36,669 nucleotides of DNA from a virus. The notes below the pieces were generated by a model. It was not told the origin of the DNA and ran no database searches. It saw only the letters and a list, made by a program, of their open reading frames with translations. This document shows positions 7,990 through 16,460 of the stretch, in pieces (the first letter of the stretch is position 1; each line of letters opens with the position of its first letter). The stretch lies in the IMG/VR virus record IMGVR_UViG_3300028610_001191, positions 1 to 36,669 of that record, one strand, 5' to 3'. The translations under genes were made by a program, and so were the position numbers.

Positions 7990-9291
7990 CTATCCGCCCG
8001 GTATTCCGAGTTTCATGAAATCCTCGTCCGACATGGACAGGTAGTCCGGTTCGTTGGGAACTGCTTTTGCGGCAGCATTGGGGGTTGTTTTCGCTGAAGA
8101 GAGATTAGGATTGGGCTGCGATTTGGGAGCGGCCTTCCTTGAACCAGACGCGATTGGGGCTAGGCCCGTCTTTTTCTGGACTTCTTTCTTGTCGAACACA
8201 CCAGCTTTGTGCATCGCATTGCCTACTTGTTCGTAAGCCTGTAAGAAGGGAACGTCGGCTAGATAGCCCATTGTCCGCTGGTGTAGTAATTCTGTCTTGA
8301 TCTGCTCATACACCCCAGTATCTTTTTGTTCAAGCAGTTTTCCAAAAATACTCGGATTATCTCGCAGAGCCTCTTTCGACTCATCGTCCCAATCTCTATT
8401 GACATCGCTCAGAAGTTCCTTGCCACCTTCGACCTGGAGAGTATTGTCAATAGCATCCTGGAACGCCACATCTTTCGGATCACTGCGGTAGTTGGGGGTT
8501 GTGTGAGCATCACCCTTGGAGGGGTCCAGATCCAGAGGATCAATATTGTGCTTCTTCAGGTACTTCTGGATAGCCTCTTTGGAGCCCTTAGACAAATCGA
8601 TCAGTTCATTGAGTTTTTCGGGGTTGTTCAGTCCATGCTGCGTCAACATGGCATCCATTTCCCGAAGAGGCTTCATCTCACTCATGCGACGGGAGTAGTT
8701 AACTCCCATCTGCATAAGGCGAATAGCCTCCTCGGGGGTCCGAACCTGAACATCTTTGCCATCGGCCTTAAATGGGGCAGAGACCTTCTTGAAGAAGCTT
8801 GTGGCGTGCGTCTGCTCCTCAGCGACCTTGGCAGCCACTTTTTCTTCAGCAGTCTCTTCACCCTCATCCTCGCCATCTTTGGCTTTGAGCTTCAGAGTTT
8901 CCTTGTCATCGTTGACACCCTTGGCTTTTGCAGCCTCCTCTTCGGCAAGAGCAGCAGCAGCCTTTTCCTCGTCGGTTAGCTCTTCGCCGCTACCAGTGCT
9001 GCCTCCTCCGTCTTCTTCTTCGCCTCCACCTTCACCGTCAGATCCGTCACCAGCTTCTCCATCTTCGCCAGTCTCAGACGCAGCGCCCTCTGGATTGTCT
9101 CCGCCGCCAGCAGCTTCAGCCGCAGTATCGGCAGCAGCTTGAGCAGCGTCCTCAGTAGAAACTCCACCATCTTCATTCTCCTCGGCATTCGGATCGGCCA
9201 CCTCGGCGGGGGGCACGTCCAGTTTCATGAACTCATCATCCGAAAGGGTATCCGGATCGATGATCTTCTCCTGACCAGTTTCCCCGCTCAT
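7990..9291 (-). CDS. Probable scaffolding protein (N4 gp57 position)
   Basis: 433 residues, very acidic. Residues 30-150 are Glu/Asp/Gly/Ala/Ser low complexity, and 165-380 are helical and charged. The two ends carry the same short motif: SDDEFMKL at 17-24 and SDEDFMKL at 421-428, five residues from the C-terminus. Position between portal and major capsid, acidic helical composition and length fit a capsid-assembly scaffold, as gp57 of N4-like phages. The start codon overlaps the previous stop (ATGA), so translation is probably coupled. The repeated end motif may bind the capsid protein; that is inference. No protease motif was seen that would suggest a protease-scaffold fusion. Confidence 0.65.
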   Translation of the reverse strand: MSGETGQEKIIDPDTLSDDEFMKLDVPPAEVADPNAEENEDGGVSTEDAAQAAADTAAEAAGGGDNPEGAASETGEDGEAGDGSDGEGGGEEEDGGGSTGSGEELTDEEKAAAALAEEEAAKAKGVNDDKETLKLKAKDGEDEGEETAEEKVAAKVAEEQTHATSFFKKVSAPFKADGKDVQVRTPEEAIRLMQMGVNYSRRMSEMKPLREMDAMLTQHGLNNPEKLNELIDLSKGSKEAIQKYLKKHNIDPLDLDPSKGDAHTTPNYRSDPKDVAFQDAIDNTLQVEGGKELLSDVNRDWDDESKEALRDNPSIFGKLLEQKDTGVYEQIKTELLHQRTMGYLADVPFLQAYEQVGNAMHKAGVFDKKEVQKKTGLAPIASGSRKAAPKSQPNPNLSSAKTTPNAAAKAVPNEPDYLSMSDEDFMKLGIPGG

Positions 9292-9662
9292 GACGCCACC
9301 GCTTCTGCACGAGCGATTTCGAGGTTCTCAAGCTCGCCTGCGGCAATATTGCCCTTCTCGATGAACTCCTGGAGGTACTTGCGAAGATGGCCGATCGCTC
9401 TCAGATCGCTGACTGCATCATCGAAACCCTTGGGGGTCAAACGACCCGAAGCCATCAGGCAACCCAAACGCTTGGGTTCATTCGAGAAGTAGTCTTCCAT
9501 GATGATCTGCTTGAAGGCAGGATCCTGGGCCAGCTTTGCAGCCGCCTTGGCCTGATCGATGAGATACAAGCAGGACGCCTTATACTCATCGAACTCCGCC
9601 ATTGTCATCATCGTAGGTCCGTCGTCTTGGTCCTGGTTGTCCGTTGCGTTGTATATGTCCAT
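9288..9662 (-). CDS. Small gene between portal and scaffold (gp58 position)
   Basis: 124 residues from ATG 9662; a GTG six bases upstream (9668) is an alternative, both served by the same AGGAG. The N-terminus is acidic and Met-rich, and the rest is predicted helical, with a central KRLGCLMASGRLTPKGFDDAV segment and an Ala/Glu-rich tail. It lies between the portal and scaffold genes and overlaps the scaffold start by 4 bases. I know of no biochemical function; small genes in this slot in N4-like phages are usually left as hypothetical. A role in head assembly is only suggested by position. Confidence 0.6.
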   Translation of the reverse strand: MDIYNATDNQDQDDGPTMMTMAEFDEYKASCLYLIDQAKAAAKLAQDPAFKQIIMEDYFSNEPKRLGCLMASGRLTPKGFDDAVSDLRAIGHLRKYLQEFIEKGNIAAGELENLEIARAEAVAS

Positions 9663-9703
9663 TGCCACTTATCTCCTGTGTGGTTGGTAGGTTCAGTTAG
9701 TAG

Positions 9704-12016
9704 TTATCGGGGTATTTGCCCCAGATTGGGGTCAAGTGCAAGCTCTTCTTCAGAAGGGAAGACACTGGTATCCTGAGGAACAGGGCCAGGGAACTGCTCT
9801 TGCGGTGCAGATACAGGCTTCTTGGTAGCAGCCCGGCGACGATCGGCGTCATCGGTTATCTTGTTGAAACCAACACCAGCTTCGATGTTACCCGGAGCAG
9901 CTTCACCACTCAGCAGGGCCTTGGTCACTTCCAGATCACGGTTGCCAGATGCCTGAGCACCCATACTTTCGACAGCACGCTCATGACTGGTGCCATCAGC
10001 ATCCAACTGCGTATCCAGAGCAATGTTCTCAGCCTCGGCCTGGGTCTTCATGGTCTTGGCCTGCTCCAGAGCAATCTTGCCCTCCAGCTCAGCAATCTGA
10101 AGCTCCTGAAGCTTCTCAGCCAAGGGATCAGGCTGGGGCTGGTAACTACGGATACGCTCTGCCAGATCGGGCATACGTTTCAGATCGGCGATCTCACTCA
10201 AGATCACCTGTGACAAACCAGGATCCATCTCTGGGCCCATGGTCTGCAACATGTATCCAAGATCATTGGAGCGAGCCTCATCAACTGAAGCTGTGGAAAT
10301 GTCCACGATCAGATCGAACTCACCAGCCAGATCTGAACGCTTGATGACAACAAACTCTTCATCCGTCACACGAATAACCTCTTCCTCGGTGAGGAACTTG
10401 GCATTCATGGAGGTGATCTTGCGGCCAATCATGATCATGCCAGCAGACAGCCTACGGAGAATACTCATCTCACGCTGGGCAGCAGCATCCATGGCACCAG
10501 AGATACCACGGGCAACCTTACCAAAAGACTCACCAGTGATACCAGCAGAGAAGCTCTTGACCCCAGAGAGACCCTCGGCCTCCGCATTCTGGAGCTGCGA
10601 CATCTGGAGAGCTGAATTGGGGATCTCCGGGTAAACCATCTGTTGGATGTTAACCTTCGGATCCTTGTTCGGATTGAACTCGAAATCCTGTCCACTCGTG
10701 AAGCGTTTGTGGTTCACGGGATCAAGCATACCCTTGGCATAACCAGTCTGAGCATTTGCAGAGCGACCCAACAGATCGACCATACCTCGGGTGACTGCAC
10801 CCAACACACGCTGATTATCCTGAAGGAGTGAAGCATCAGCCTCACCAAAGTGCGAGCCCATGATGGGCATATAAGGAACCAAGACGAAAGGGGGACGCCT
10901 GTCCGGGAACGGGTTCTCGGTCATCTGAATAACGGTATTACCGAGAAACGTAACCAGGATCGGAACCATGACACCATCCTGATGGATATCGCACTCGCCC
11001 CAGTACTCGTACACCAAGACGGTGGACTTCTTGTTGCTGGTCCGTGTGTCCACCACCGGAGTATTGGACGTATGGTCCTGTGTACCAAGATTGGAGGTGA
11101 TCCGGGCAGCTTCCCAGTTCACCTTGTCCAGGTTCTTGTAAATCTTCTTCTTACGCAGCTCTGACGCGGTTGACTCGTAGGTATGGATCATGAACCTAGC
11201 TTCGGTCCACTCACCATTCACGGAGGGATCGATAAAGAAGTTGGCTACGTCAACGATCTTGAGCGAAGGCTGGTTGAAGGTAATCTTGGTCTCTGAGACC
11301 ATCTCAGTACCAACCTCCTCAGCGAATACCGCTACCTGGTTGTCAACACCATATTCAACAGATGCACGAAGAGAGTCAGGGATCTCCGGATCGCTATCAA
11401 AACCTTCGGGATCATTCTGGAAATATTCTGTGGCTTGACGCAACATTTCCATCTGCTCTGCATCTTCGATCTGGAAATACTCGTAGACCGGTTTCTCAAC
11501 CAAAACTTTCTCAGTCTTGCGCTCCCAACCAACACGAACAACGGCTGTACCTTCGTCAACGGTCTTTCGGATATATTGATCGATGAAGGCCACTTTGCTC
11601 AGCTTGGTATCAAACTGCCAATTGAGGACCAGCTCATTCTGCCTGGATGCGTCTTTGTCCGCAGCGGTTCGGGGCTTGATCCGGAACATACGATCGGTGT
11701 TCAGAAACGGCTCAGACAGAGCCGGATACCGCCACTCATTGTGCTTACGGATCAGCTTGGGCTGGACATTGGATCTGCCAGCCACCTTGGCCTTTCGGCC
11801 CGTCTCGGAACCGGTAGTATTCCGGAGATCCAACCAACCCTTGACGTTGTTGCTCTGGTCCTGATTGTCCTGACGGGCGTACTCAAGATCCTCTTTGAGA
11901 AATGCAATGGTGGGCTCATATGCCCAATCAGTCAACTTTTCAGCCTCGACAGTATCGAGCTTCTCAGGATCGAAAACGACTTCGGGCTCAGAATTCTTGG
12001 TCGGATTGTCAGCCAT
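9704..12016 (-). CDS. Portal protein, N4 gp59-like
   Basis: 770 residues; ATG 12016 is chosen because AGGAG lies six bases upstream. The pattern is typical of the N4 gp59 portal: a WLDLRNTTG region, then RYPALSEPFLNTDRMFRIKPRTAADKDASRQNELVLNWQF split across residues about 96-135, then VDEGTAVVRVGWERKT. The central domain includes GSHFGEADASLLQDNQRVLGAVTRG and SFGKVARGISGAMDAAAQREMSILRR. The C-terminal 150 residues are a Gln/Glu/Ala-rich helix, the usual portal barrel and coiled coil. It forms the dodecameric DNA channel at one capsid vertex and nucleates head assembly. A promoter candidate and a terminator directly upstream suggest its own transcription unit with scaffold and capsid. Confidence 0.9.
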   Translation of the reverse strand: MADNPTKNSEPEVVFDPEKLDTVEAEKLTDWAYEPTIAFLKEDLEYARQDNQDQSNNVKGWLDLRNTTGSETGRKAKVAGRSNVQPKLIRKHNEWRYPALSEPFLNTDRMFRIKPRTAADKDASRQNELVLNWQFDTKLSKVAFIDQYIRKTVDEGTAVVRVGWERKTEKVLVEKPVYEYFQIEDAEQMEMLRQATEYFQNDPEGFDSDPEIPDSLRASVEYGVDNQVAVFAEEVGTEMVSETKITFNQPSLKIVDVANFFIDPSVNGEWTEARFMIHTYESTASELRKKKIYKNLDKVNWEAARITSNLGTQDHTSNTPVVDTRTSNKKSTVLVYEYWGECDIHQDGVMVPILVTFLGNTVIQMTENPFPDRRPPFVLVPYMPIMGSHFGEADASLLQDNQRVLGAVTRGMVDLLGRSANAQTGYAKGMLDPVNHKRFTSGQDFEFNPNKDPKVNIQQMVYPEIPNSALQMSQLQNAEAEGLSGVKSFSAGITGESFGKVARGISGAMDAAAQREMSILRRLSAGMIMIGRKITSMNAKFLTEEEVIRVTDEEFVVIKRSDLAGEFDLIVDISTASVDEARSNDLGYMLQTMGPEMDPGLSQVILSEIADLKRMPDLAERIRSYQPQPDPLAEKLQELQIAELEGKIALEQAKTMKTQAEAENIALDTQLDADGTSHERAVESMGAQASGNRDLEVTKALLSGEAAPGNIEAGVGFNKITDDADRRRAATKKPVSAPQEQFPGPVPQDTSVFPSEEELALDPNLGQIPR

Positions 12017-12048
12017 GATCACTCCTGATTGTTAGTTAAGGTCCGCTC

Positions 12049-12077
12049 TAAGTATTTTGGTTAGCTCTCCCTGTCAA
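12049..12077 (-). promoter_or_regulatory. Candidate sigma70-type late promoter for the portal-capsid unit
   Basis: On the minus strand a perfect -35 box TTGACA (12077-12072) is followed, after 17 bases, by TACTTA (12054-12049), a poor -10. It sits just after a terminator and about 33 bases before the portal ATG. N4 late genes are transcribed by host RNA polymerase, so a host-type promoter here makes sense. The weak -10 keeps confidence low; an activator may be needed. Confidence 0.38.
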
Positions 12078-12090
12078 TATCCTTGATATG

Positions 12091-12121
12091 GAAAAGGCCG
12101 CTAGTCTTCACCAGCGGCCTC
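12091..12121 (-). terminator. Rho-independent terminator upstream of the portal gene
   Basis: On the minus strand: stem AGGCCGCT / AGCGGCCT with a 10-base loop, followed by TTTTCC. It follows the stop codon of the 54-residue gene (12142) and separates the terminase/lysis unit from the portal/scaffold/capsid unit. Confidence 0.8.
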
Positions 12122-12141
12122 ATTATTCCAAGTCTGCTTAC

Positions 12142-12306
12142 TCAGCCGCAACCAGGTTCCCTGGTAGTGAACGACATGAGAGCGTAGTAGGTGTTTGCCG
12201 AATTCAGGGCAGCTTGTGAGAACTTTAGAGCGTCCGTCGAGTCGGCAGCATGTACGGCTTTCTCGTTCAAAGTTTCCACAACTTTCTTGATCTTTTCGAA
12301 GTCCAT
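12142..12306 (-). CDS. Small protein, 54 residues
   Basis: ATG at 12306 with GGAGGT nine bases upstream; stop TGA at 12142-12144. It reads MDFEKIKKVVETLNEK and continues as an Ala/Ser/Asn-rich amphipathic helix, ending in REPGCG. The whole protein is probably two short helices. It is the last gene before the terminator of the terminase/lysis unit. The strong ribosome binding site and good spacing support translation, but no family is recognised and no function can be given. Confidence 0.55.
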   Translation of the reverse strand: MDFEKIKKVVETLNEKAVHAADSTDALKFSQAALNSANTYYALMSFTTREPGCG

Positions 12307-12370
12307 CGGGTTCTACCTCCGATTAGGATGTCAGCTCTTAGGTAGGGGAGCTGGCTGGCCCTTGAAGTTA

Positions 12371-12544
12371 TCAGGTTCGCTTGGTGTTATTCAACAGCGG
12401 ACCTAATTTCAGTGATGGTTTGTTGCCTTCCTCCCGCAAAAGCTCGAATTCTCTCTTACGTTCACCCTGTTCTCGAATGAGTTTTCGACCCCGAGCAGCA
12501 GCAACCTGACGGGGGCTTGAGCCCCCTTTGATGGTTGTGCTCAT
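12371..12544 (-). CDS. Small basic protein, 57 residues
   Basis: ATG 12544 is chosen over an upstream in-frame start because GAGGGGAA lies seven bases before it and the gene then just clears the lipoprotein stop at 12558. The protein is Lys/Arg-rich: a SSPRQVAAARGRKLIREQGERK stretch forms a basic helix with a Ser/Gly lead, followed by a charged helix. High basic charge could mean nucleic-acid or membrane-surface binding. No family is recognised. It follows the lipoprotein gene and precedes the 54-residue gene, within the same late transcript. Confidence 0.5.
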   Translation of the reverse strand: MSTTIKGGSSPRQVAAARGRKLIREQGERKREFELLREEGNKPSLKLGPLLNNTKRT

Positions 12545-12557
12545 GGTTACGTTCCCC

Positions 12558-12863
12558 TCAGAGACCGTTGCATTCGGCAGCATGGGGAGCCGCCTCACAG
12601 AACATCATCCGTGCCCAGGTCTCGACGCCAGGACCAGTCATGTCCATCCCACCTTCCGGTGTGACAGTCAGAGTGCCGAGAGGTAGTTCCACATCCTTCT
12701 TGTAGGTGGTCGAACGTCCCCTTACGCCACCACCCATGCCCCAAAGCGCACCCTCGATCTCCAGATCGATACCGCGTTCGGTGCCTTTGTAGCCTCCGCC
12801 AGCACCACAACCCGAGAGGGCAGCAGCACAGACCAAAGCGACGATTGCGAATGTCGTCTTCAT
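12558..12863 (-). CDS. Small lipoprotein in the lysis region
   Basis: 101 residues. The N-terminus is a lipoprotein signal: MKTT, a hydrophobic stretch, then lipobox LSGC with the modified Cys at 19, followed by a Gly-rich linker. The mature part is short and Gly-rich with two Cys near the end (89 and 98). An exported lipoprotein next to a holin suggests an outer-membrane lysis role (o-spanin-like), but the mature part has no obvious spanin coiled coil or Pro-rich stretch, so it may instead be a surface or superinfection-exclusion lipoprotein. A weak promoter (TTGACT at 12925-12920, then TAAGAG) may lie upstream in the 72-base gap before it. Export and lipidation are fairly sure; function is not. 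Confidence 0.6.
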   Translation of the reverse strand: MKTTFAIVALVCAAALSGCGAGGGYKGTERGIDLEIEGALWGMGGGVRGRSTTYKKDVELPLGTLTVTPEGGMDMTGPGVETWARMMFCEAAPHAAECNGL

Positions 12864-12935
12864 CTTGTTCTCCTTAGGTTTGCCATTGTGGGCTTGCTCT
12901 TATTACCTATTTTGGGTCAAGTCAACGTGGATCGT

Positions 12936-13049
12936 TTACGCCGAGAAAACCGTGAAGATAAGCAACGTGCAAACAATACCTACCATCAGAACCCTGGAGT
13001 CCTCAGCATTTTTTGAAGGCCCATTGAGCCACTCTCTGAATACGGTCAT
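12936..13049 (-). CDS. 37-residue single-pass membrane protein next to holin
   Basis: ATG 13049 overlaps the holin stop as ATGA, with GGGAGG upstream inside the holin gene; stop TAA at 12936-12938. An N-terminal charged stretch (MTVFREWLNGPSKNAEDSR) is followed by one transmembrane helix (LMVGIVCTLLIFTVF) that ends near the C-terminus. Overlap with the holin implies coupled translation. It could be an antiholin, a holin partner or an i-spanin remnant; the topology alone does not decide. Confidence 0.5.
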   Translation of the reverse strand: MTVFREWLNGPSKNAEDSRVLMVGIVCTLLIFTVFSA

Positions 13050-13372
13050 TTCACAGTACCTCCCTTAATGTGGGTGAGTATACGCTCCACAATAGTGACT
13101 GAAATGAGTCCCAGCAGAAACGCGGAAGCAGTAAGCGCACCCATAGAGCCAGATGTACCAAGGTCGCCAAAAATGGGAGCTACTACGCGAGGACCGGCAA
13201 TCCCAACGCTAAAAGAAACAGCACCACCTACGAAAATAACTCGCAAGCTTTCACGCCATCCCGTCTTCAAAACGGCAGCCCTGACGGACCCACCTAGTGA
13301 ACCAAAGACCATGAGGACCAGGGCCTTCTGGTTGAATACTTGAGCGAATATATCAGGTTCCTGGTTCGACAT
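13046..13372 (-). CDS. Holin (three transmembrane segments)
   Basis: 108 residues. Hydrophobic helices at about 17-34, 43-60 and 79-96 are separated by short loops containing LKTGWRES and GPRVVAPIFGD. The C-terminus is basic (ILTHIKGGTVK). Size and topology match a class I-like phage holin, which forms the inner-membrane lesion that times lysis. The gene overlaps the gp67-like stop by one base (TGATG) and sits in the late operon between gp67-like and lipoprotein genes. No endolysin gene adjoins it; the window's cell-wall hydrolases are the SleB-type gene at 27488 and the virion lysozyme domain at the left edge. Membrane topology is seen; the holin name is inferred from it and from context. 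Confidence 0.68.
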   Translation of the reverse strand: MSNQEPDIFAQVFNQKALVLMVFGSLGGSVRAAVLKTGWRESLRVIFVGGAVSFSVGIAGPRVVAPIFGDLGTSGSMGALTASAFLLGLISVTIVERILTHIKGGTVK

Positions 13373-14061
13373 CAGACAAATCCGTTGTCAGTGAAGCGAT
13401 CGTGCTCTTCGACTTCGGAGGTGCCACTCGTGTTATTGATGACATCCTCCCCAACCTGACGGAGGTACAGGGCGTAGTAGCCATCGCCCCGTTGCACATG
13501 CTCCTTGCTACCCATGTCGGAAATGTACTGGGAAGCTACGAAGAGCTGGAGAGCTGCGATCATGTTGGGGGGCAGATCAATATTCTCACTGTCGTCGATC
13601 TCCAGATGCTTGGCCTGGTACTGAATACGCACCTTCGGGCCGATATAGACACTCTTGGTCGAGTCCCGATAGTCAGCAGAGAAGCGCAGACTGTTGTAGG
13701 TAGGGGTGGTGATGTGTCCACCGGTGTTGGGTTGATACCGAGTGCCATCGGCATCGTAGACATCGAGCACCTTGACGAAAGTCTCATCCACGAACGCATC
13801 TAGATCGTTGGTGGTGGTGTCGAGATAGGCTCCTGCGACAACCAGGGGATACACGTACTGGTCCGTGACAAACGTCAGGTCGACAAGCTTCTTGATCAGA
13901 GGAAGCCGGGTCGTGATGTCGAGTAGTCCCTGGTTTGTGAGATTGAGGATCGTGGCAGTGTAATCTGGGCAGATCTCACCGAGGTTGGTCTCGTCCACCG
14001 CTGAGGTGTTCTTGAGCTGACCTCGTGCCAATCGTTCCGCGAATTGGATGTATGTGAGCAT
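13372..14061 (-). CDS. gp67-like structural protein, probable head-tail adaptor
   Basis: 229 residues, GAGAGGT five bases before ATG 14061. The first 60 residues are helical, followed by a beta-rich middle (VTDQYVYPL, TPTYNSLRFSADYR, KVRIQYQAKH). A helix LPPNMIAALQLFVASQYISDMG and a long amphipathic C-terminal helix come after. The order (helical bundle, beta insertion, long C-terminal helix) resembles podovirus head-tail connector/adaptor proteins. It lies directly downstream of the large terminase, as gp67, a virion protein, does in N4. A head-completion or collar role is inferred from fold pattern and gene order. Confidence 0.6.
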   Translation of the reverse strand: MLTYIQFAERLARGQLKNTSAVDETNLGEICPDYTATILNLTNQGLLDITTRLPLIKKLVDLTFVTDQYVYPLVVAGAYLDTTTNDLDAFVDETFVKVLDVYDADGTRYQPNTGGHITTPTYNSLRFSADYRDSTKSVYIGPKVRIQYQAKHLEIDDSENIDLPPNMIAALQLFVASQYISDMGSKEHVQRGDGYYALYLRQVGEDVINNTSGTSEVEEHDRFTDNGFV

Positions 14062-14077
14062 GGTGACCTCTCATTTG

Positions 14078-15706
14078 CTAGACCACATAGGATCCAAAGT
14101 TTCCATCATCAGCACCGTCTTGGTGCGAGTCTACGCTGCCCCAGATATGCTCGTCTCGTTGTTCTTCCACGACGAGGACTTCCGGGACGTTAGGTTTCCA
14201 CGGATACATGTATTGAAGCATTGAAACTGTGTCAATGCAATCATCCTTGCCTTTTATCCCGTCTTTGGTGGCTAGAGCGATCTGTTCGACGAATAATCCG
14301 AACATTTCGGTCTCTTTCATCTCCTCGGCGAAGAAGATTTTGCCCTTCTTGAACAGAGGGACCACCATATTGAAGCGAGAAAGTTTATCAGTGGCGGGGC
14401 GAATTCCTGTGCTACCGTTGTGGGTCGACAGATTGAAATACTGCTCCCGATAATCCATCTCCGCCTCGATCCAAGCGATAAACCCCTGCTGCTGACCAGT
14501 AATTTCTACACCCACACCTTGGGGCTCATATTCCTTGGCGAACTTAAAGAGGGCGTTGATACTCTTGTCCATGGTCTGCCGTTTGCACACACCATCGATC
14601 AAGGTCCAATTTCCCAGATTGTCATAAGCCCATACAGCGATCACTGAGTAGTCCGCTGTCTGTTTTGCCGAGGTGGCAAAATCGGTTGTGATATAAAAAT
14701 TGTAGAGATGCTTATTGGCAAGAATTTTCGCTCTGGGGGCCCAAAGGATTTCTGCCTCCTTGACCAAACGAGACTCATCAGACGTAATGCGGAGCATCAG
14801 CTCCTGCCTGAAGTTCTTCAGCTTGCCCTCCATCTTGGCTGAGTCGTACTGACCCTTCACGTAGGCGTATGTGAACCGATCCTCCCACGCACCCCGGAAT
14901 TCTTCTTCGGAACAAGGGAACCGTTCACAGATCGGCCAGACGTTGACCTTCCACGCCCCACTCTCGATCGCTGAGTAGACGATATCCTCCTTGTTGAAGG
15001 GGGTACCGTTCATGATCATCTTGTTCCTGGTTGGATCCAAGGCATACTGCACGCCAGAATAGACTGTATCCTTGATTGCCTCCATGGCAGTGACCGACTT
15101 GGAGTCAGCATCGGAAACCAGATCATCCATGACAGCCAGCACGGGGCGTTTACCAAATATCTTGGTTCCCCGGATACCCGACTTGGCACCGAACATCTTC
15201 ACACCCAGCATGTGGCCCTTGGTATTCTTGAATTCCAGATAGTTCTCAGTGAACCGGGTATTTTTCGGATGGATCCAGCTCTGGAGGAACTCGGAGTTGT
15301 TGTAACGGAACTCGATGGAGTTTCGGGCCGATTTGACGCCGTTATCCATGGAGTCGGAGATATAAAGCATACCTGTGACCTTGCCAAACTTCGGCAACTC
15401 ACCAAACAGGGCGAGATATAAAACCAAATACTCCATGAACAACGTGGTCTTCGCTGTACCACGGGCACACAGGTTTGCAATCTTGGGCCAATTCTCAGCC
15501 AGAATATCAAGCATGGCAAGGTGCATCACTGGAGTTTTATTATCCTCACCCACATCTCCATTTACCAGCTTAATGAAATTCATGAACTTGAGCGAAAACA
15601 GCGACGGCACATAGTTGGCGTTGCTGTTGAGTAGCTGGAAGTCTACCTCATTCAGGTAGTCATCCACACTCTTAGGTTTGATATAATGCTCCGGATCGTG
15701 CTTCAT
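14078..15706 (-). CDS. terL: Terminase large subunit, N4 gp68-like
   Basis: 542 residues. The ATPase domain shows Walker A ARGTAKTT at 81-88, Walker B VLAVMDDL at 189-196 and a coupling NGTPFN motif at 233-238. The nuclease domain shows YITTDFATS (Asp342), VGVEITGQQQG (Glu401) and GKDDCIDTVSM (Asp488/489/492), the RNase H-like acidic residues. It pumps DNA into the prohead through the portal and cuts the concatemer. The length is as for N4 gp68 (about 530). The start overlaps the small terminase stop (ATGA), so the two are translationally coupled. N4-like phages package between terminal repeats, which fits the predicted ends at 20360-21082. Confidence 0.95.
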   Translation of the reverse strand: MKHDPEHYIKPKSVDDYLNEVDFQLLNSNANYVPSLFSLKFMNFIKLVNGDVGEDNKTPVMHLAMLDILAENWPKIANLCARGTAKTTLFMEYLVLYLALFGELPKFGKVTGMLYISDSMDNGVKSARNSIEFRYNNSEFLQSWIHPKNTRFTENYLEFKNTKGHMLGVKMFGAKSGIRGTKIFGKRPVLAVMDDLVSDADSKSVTAMEAIKDTVYSGVQYALDPTRNKMIMNGTPFNKEDIVYSAIESGAWKVNVWPICERFPCSEEEFRGAWEDRFTYAYVKGQYDSAKMEGKLKNFRQELMLRITSDESRLVKEAEILWAPRAKILANKHLYNFYITTDFATSAKQTADYSVIAVWAYDNLGNWTLIDGVCKRQTMDKSINALFKFAKEYEPQGVGVEITGQQQGFIAWIEAEMDYREQYFNLSTHNGSTGIRPATDKLSRFNMVVPLFKKGKIFFAEEMKETEMFGLFVEQIALATKDGIKGKDDCIDTVSMLQYMYPWKPNVPEVLVVEEQRDEHIWGSVDSHQDGADDGNFGSYVV

Positions 15707-16383
15707 GAGCTACCAATCACCCTCAAGGATTTGCCCGCCACATCATTGGCTGATGTATTAGGGTCATTGGCGATCGAGTTTAGCTGACGCTCACTCATCT
15801 CAATCAAGGAAGCTTCGAGTGCGGCCATGCCATCATTCAAGCCGATGTCAATCTTCAACTCAGTCTTGTGAACCTCTGGCTTTTTCAGATGGGTGAGCAG
15901 GCTGTTGGCAGCCTCACAGCGAACCTTATCGGACACATGGTCATCAATCATGAGATCATGCTGAGTTTGAAGGGCTTTCTGGTGCATATCCTGGTTCAGG
16001 ATCCATGTCGGAACGATTGCCCTCTCCATAACCTTGGTCACCAGGGCCCCCTTGTTGTATGCCGTGACAATAGAGGAGATGTCCTTCGGCTCCTTTTTTC
16101 GGTCCACCATGGATTGATAACGATCGGGGAAGGTGGCGATATAGGACGCCATATTCGACTTGCCCATGACCTTGTGACTGACGTACATTACGGCCCTTAC
16201 GTAGTCACCGACTTTGTACCGTCCCTCCATAAGTACCTGAGAGAACGACACAAAGTTCTCTCGGATATACCGAGCCTCCTCCGGATCGGATGAGAGACCG
16301 TTGAGCTGAGTAACCATATCCTCCGTTATGTTGTTGCGGAAGTTGGCTGGCAGAGACTCTCGAACTTGTCCTAGTGTAAGCAT
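15703..16383 (-). CDS. terS: Probable terminase small subunit (gp69 position)
   Basis: 226 residues, AAGGT nine bases before ATG 16383. It is helical throughout: LGQVRESLPANFRNNITEDM (an N-terminal DNA-binding-like helical part), a central VGDYVRAVMYVSH region and a Ser/Asn-rich C-terminal tail ending LRVIGSS. It is the first gene of the late minus-strand operon and overlaps the large terminase start, the usual place of the small subunit, which recognises the packaging site and stimulates the large subunit. The assignment is by position and size; a helix-turn-helix is not obvious. Confidence 0.62.
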   Translation of the reverse strand: MLTLGQVRESLPANFRNNITEDMVTQLNGLSSDPEEARYIRENFVSFSQVLMEGRYKVGDYVRAVMYVSHKVMGKSNMASYIATFPDRYQSMVDRKKEPKDISSIVTAYNKGALVTKVMERAIVPTWILNQDMHQKALQTQHDLMIDDHVSDKVRCEAANSLLTHLKKPEVHKTELKIDIGLNDGMAALEASLIEMSERQLNSIANDPNTSANDVAGKSLRVIGSS

Positions 16384-16429
16384 TGCATGATTACCTTGTG
16401 TTGTGCTACATGAGTATTTACTCGATCCC

Positions 16430-16435
16430 TATAAC
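16430..16435 (+). promoter_or_regulatory. Candidate -10 box for the rightward appendage genes
   Basis: TATAAC lies 25 bases before the ATG chosen at 16461, in the 77-base gap between the divergently transcribed small terminase and appendage genes. No good -35 is found 16-18 bases upstream, so the call is weak. Confidence 0.25.
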
Positions 16436-16460
16436 CTGGAAACAGACTGGAAATCAAGCC

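Noticed and set aside
6474-8018. Long plus-strand open frame (514 codons) opposite the capsid gene
   Set aside because: It is the mirror of a highly biased coding sequence; it has no ribosome binding site, its product is Arg/His/Thr-rich without structure, and the capsid on the other strand is certain.
11435-12028. Plus-strand open frame of 197 codons opposite the portal
   Set aside because: Antisense to the conserved portal start; no ribosome binding site.
12897-12925. Promoter-like TTGACT with TAAGAG upstream of the lipoprotein gene
   Set aside because: The -10 matches consensus in only three of six positions; mentioned with the gene but not listed as a feature.
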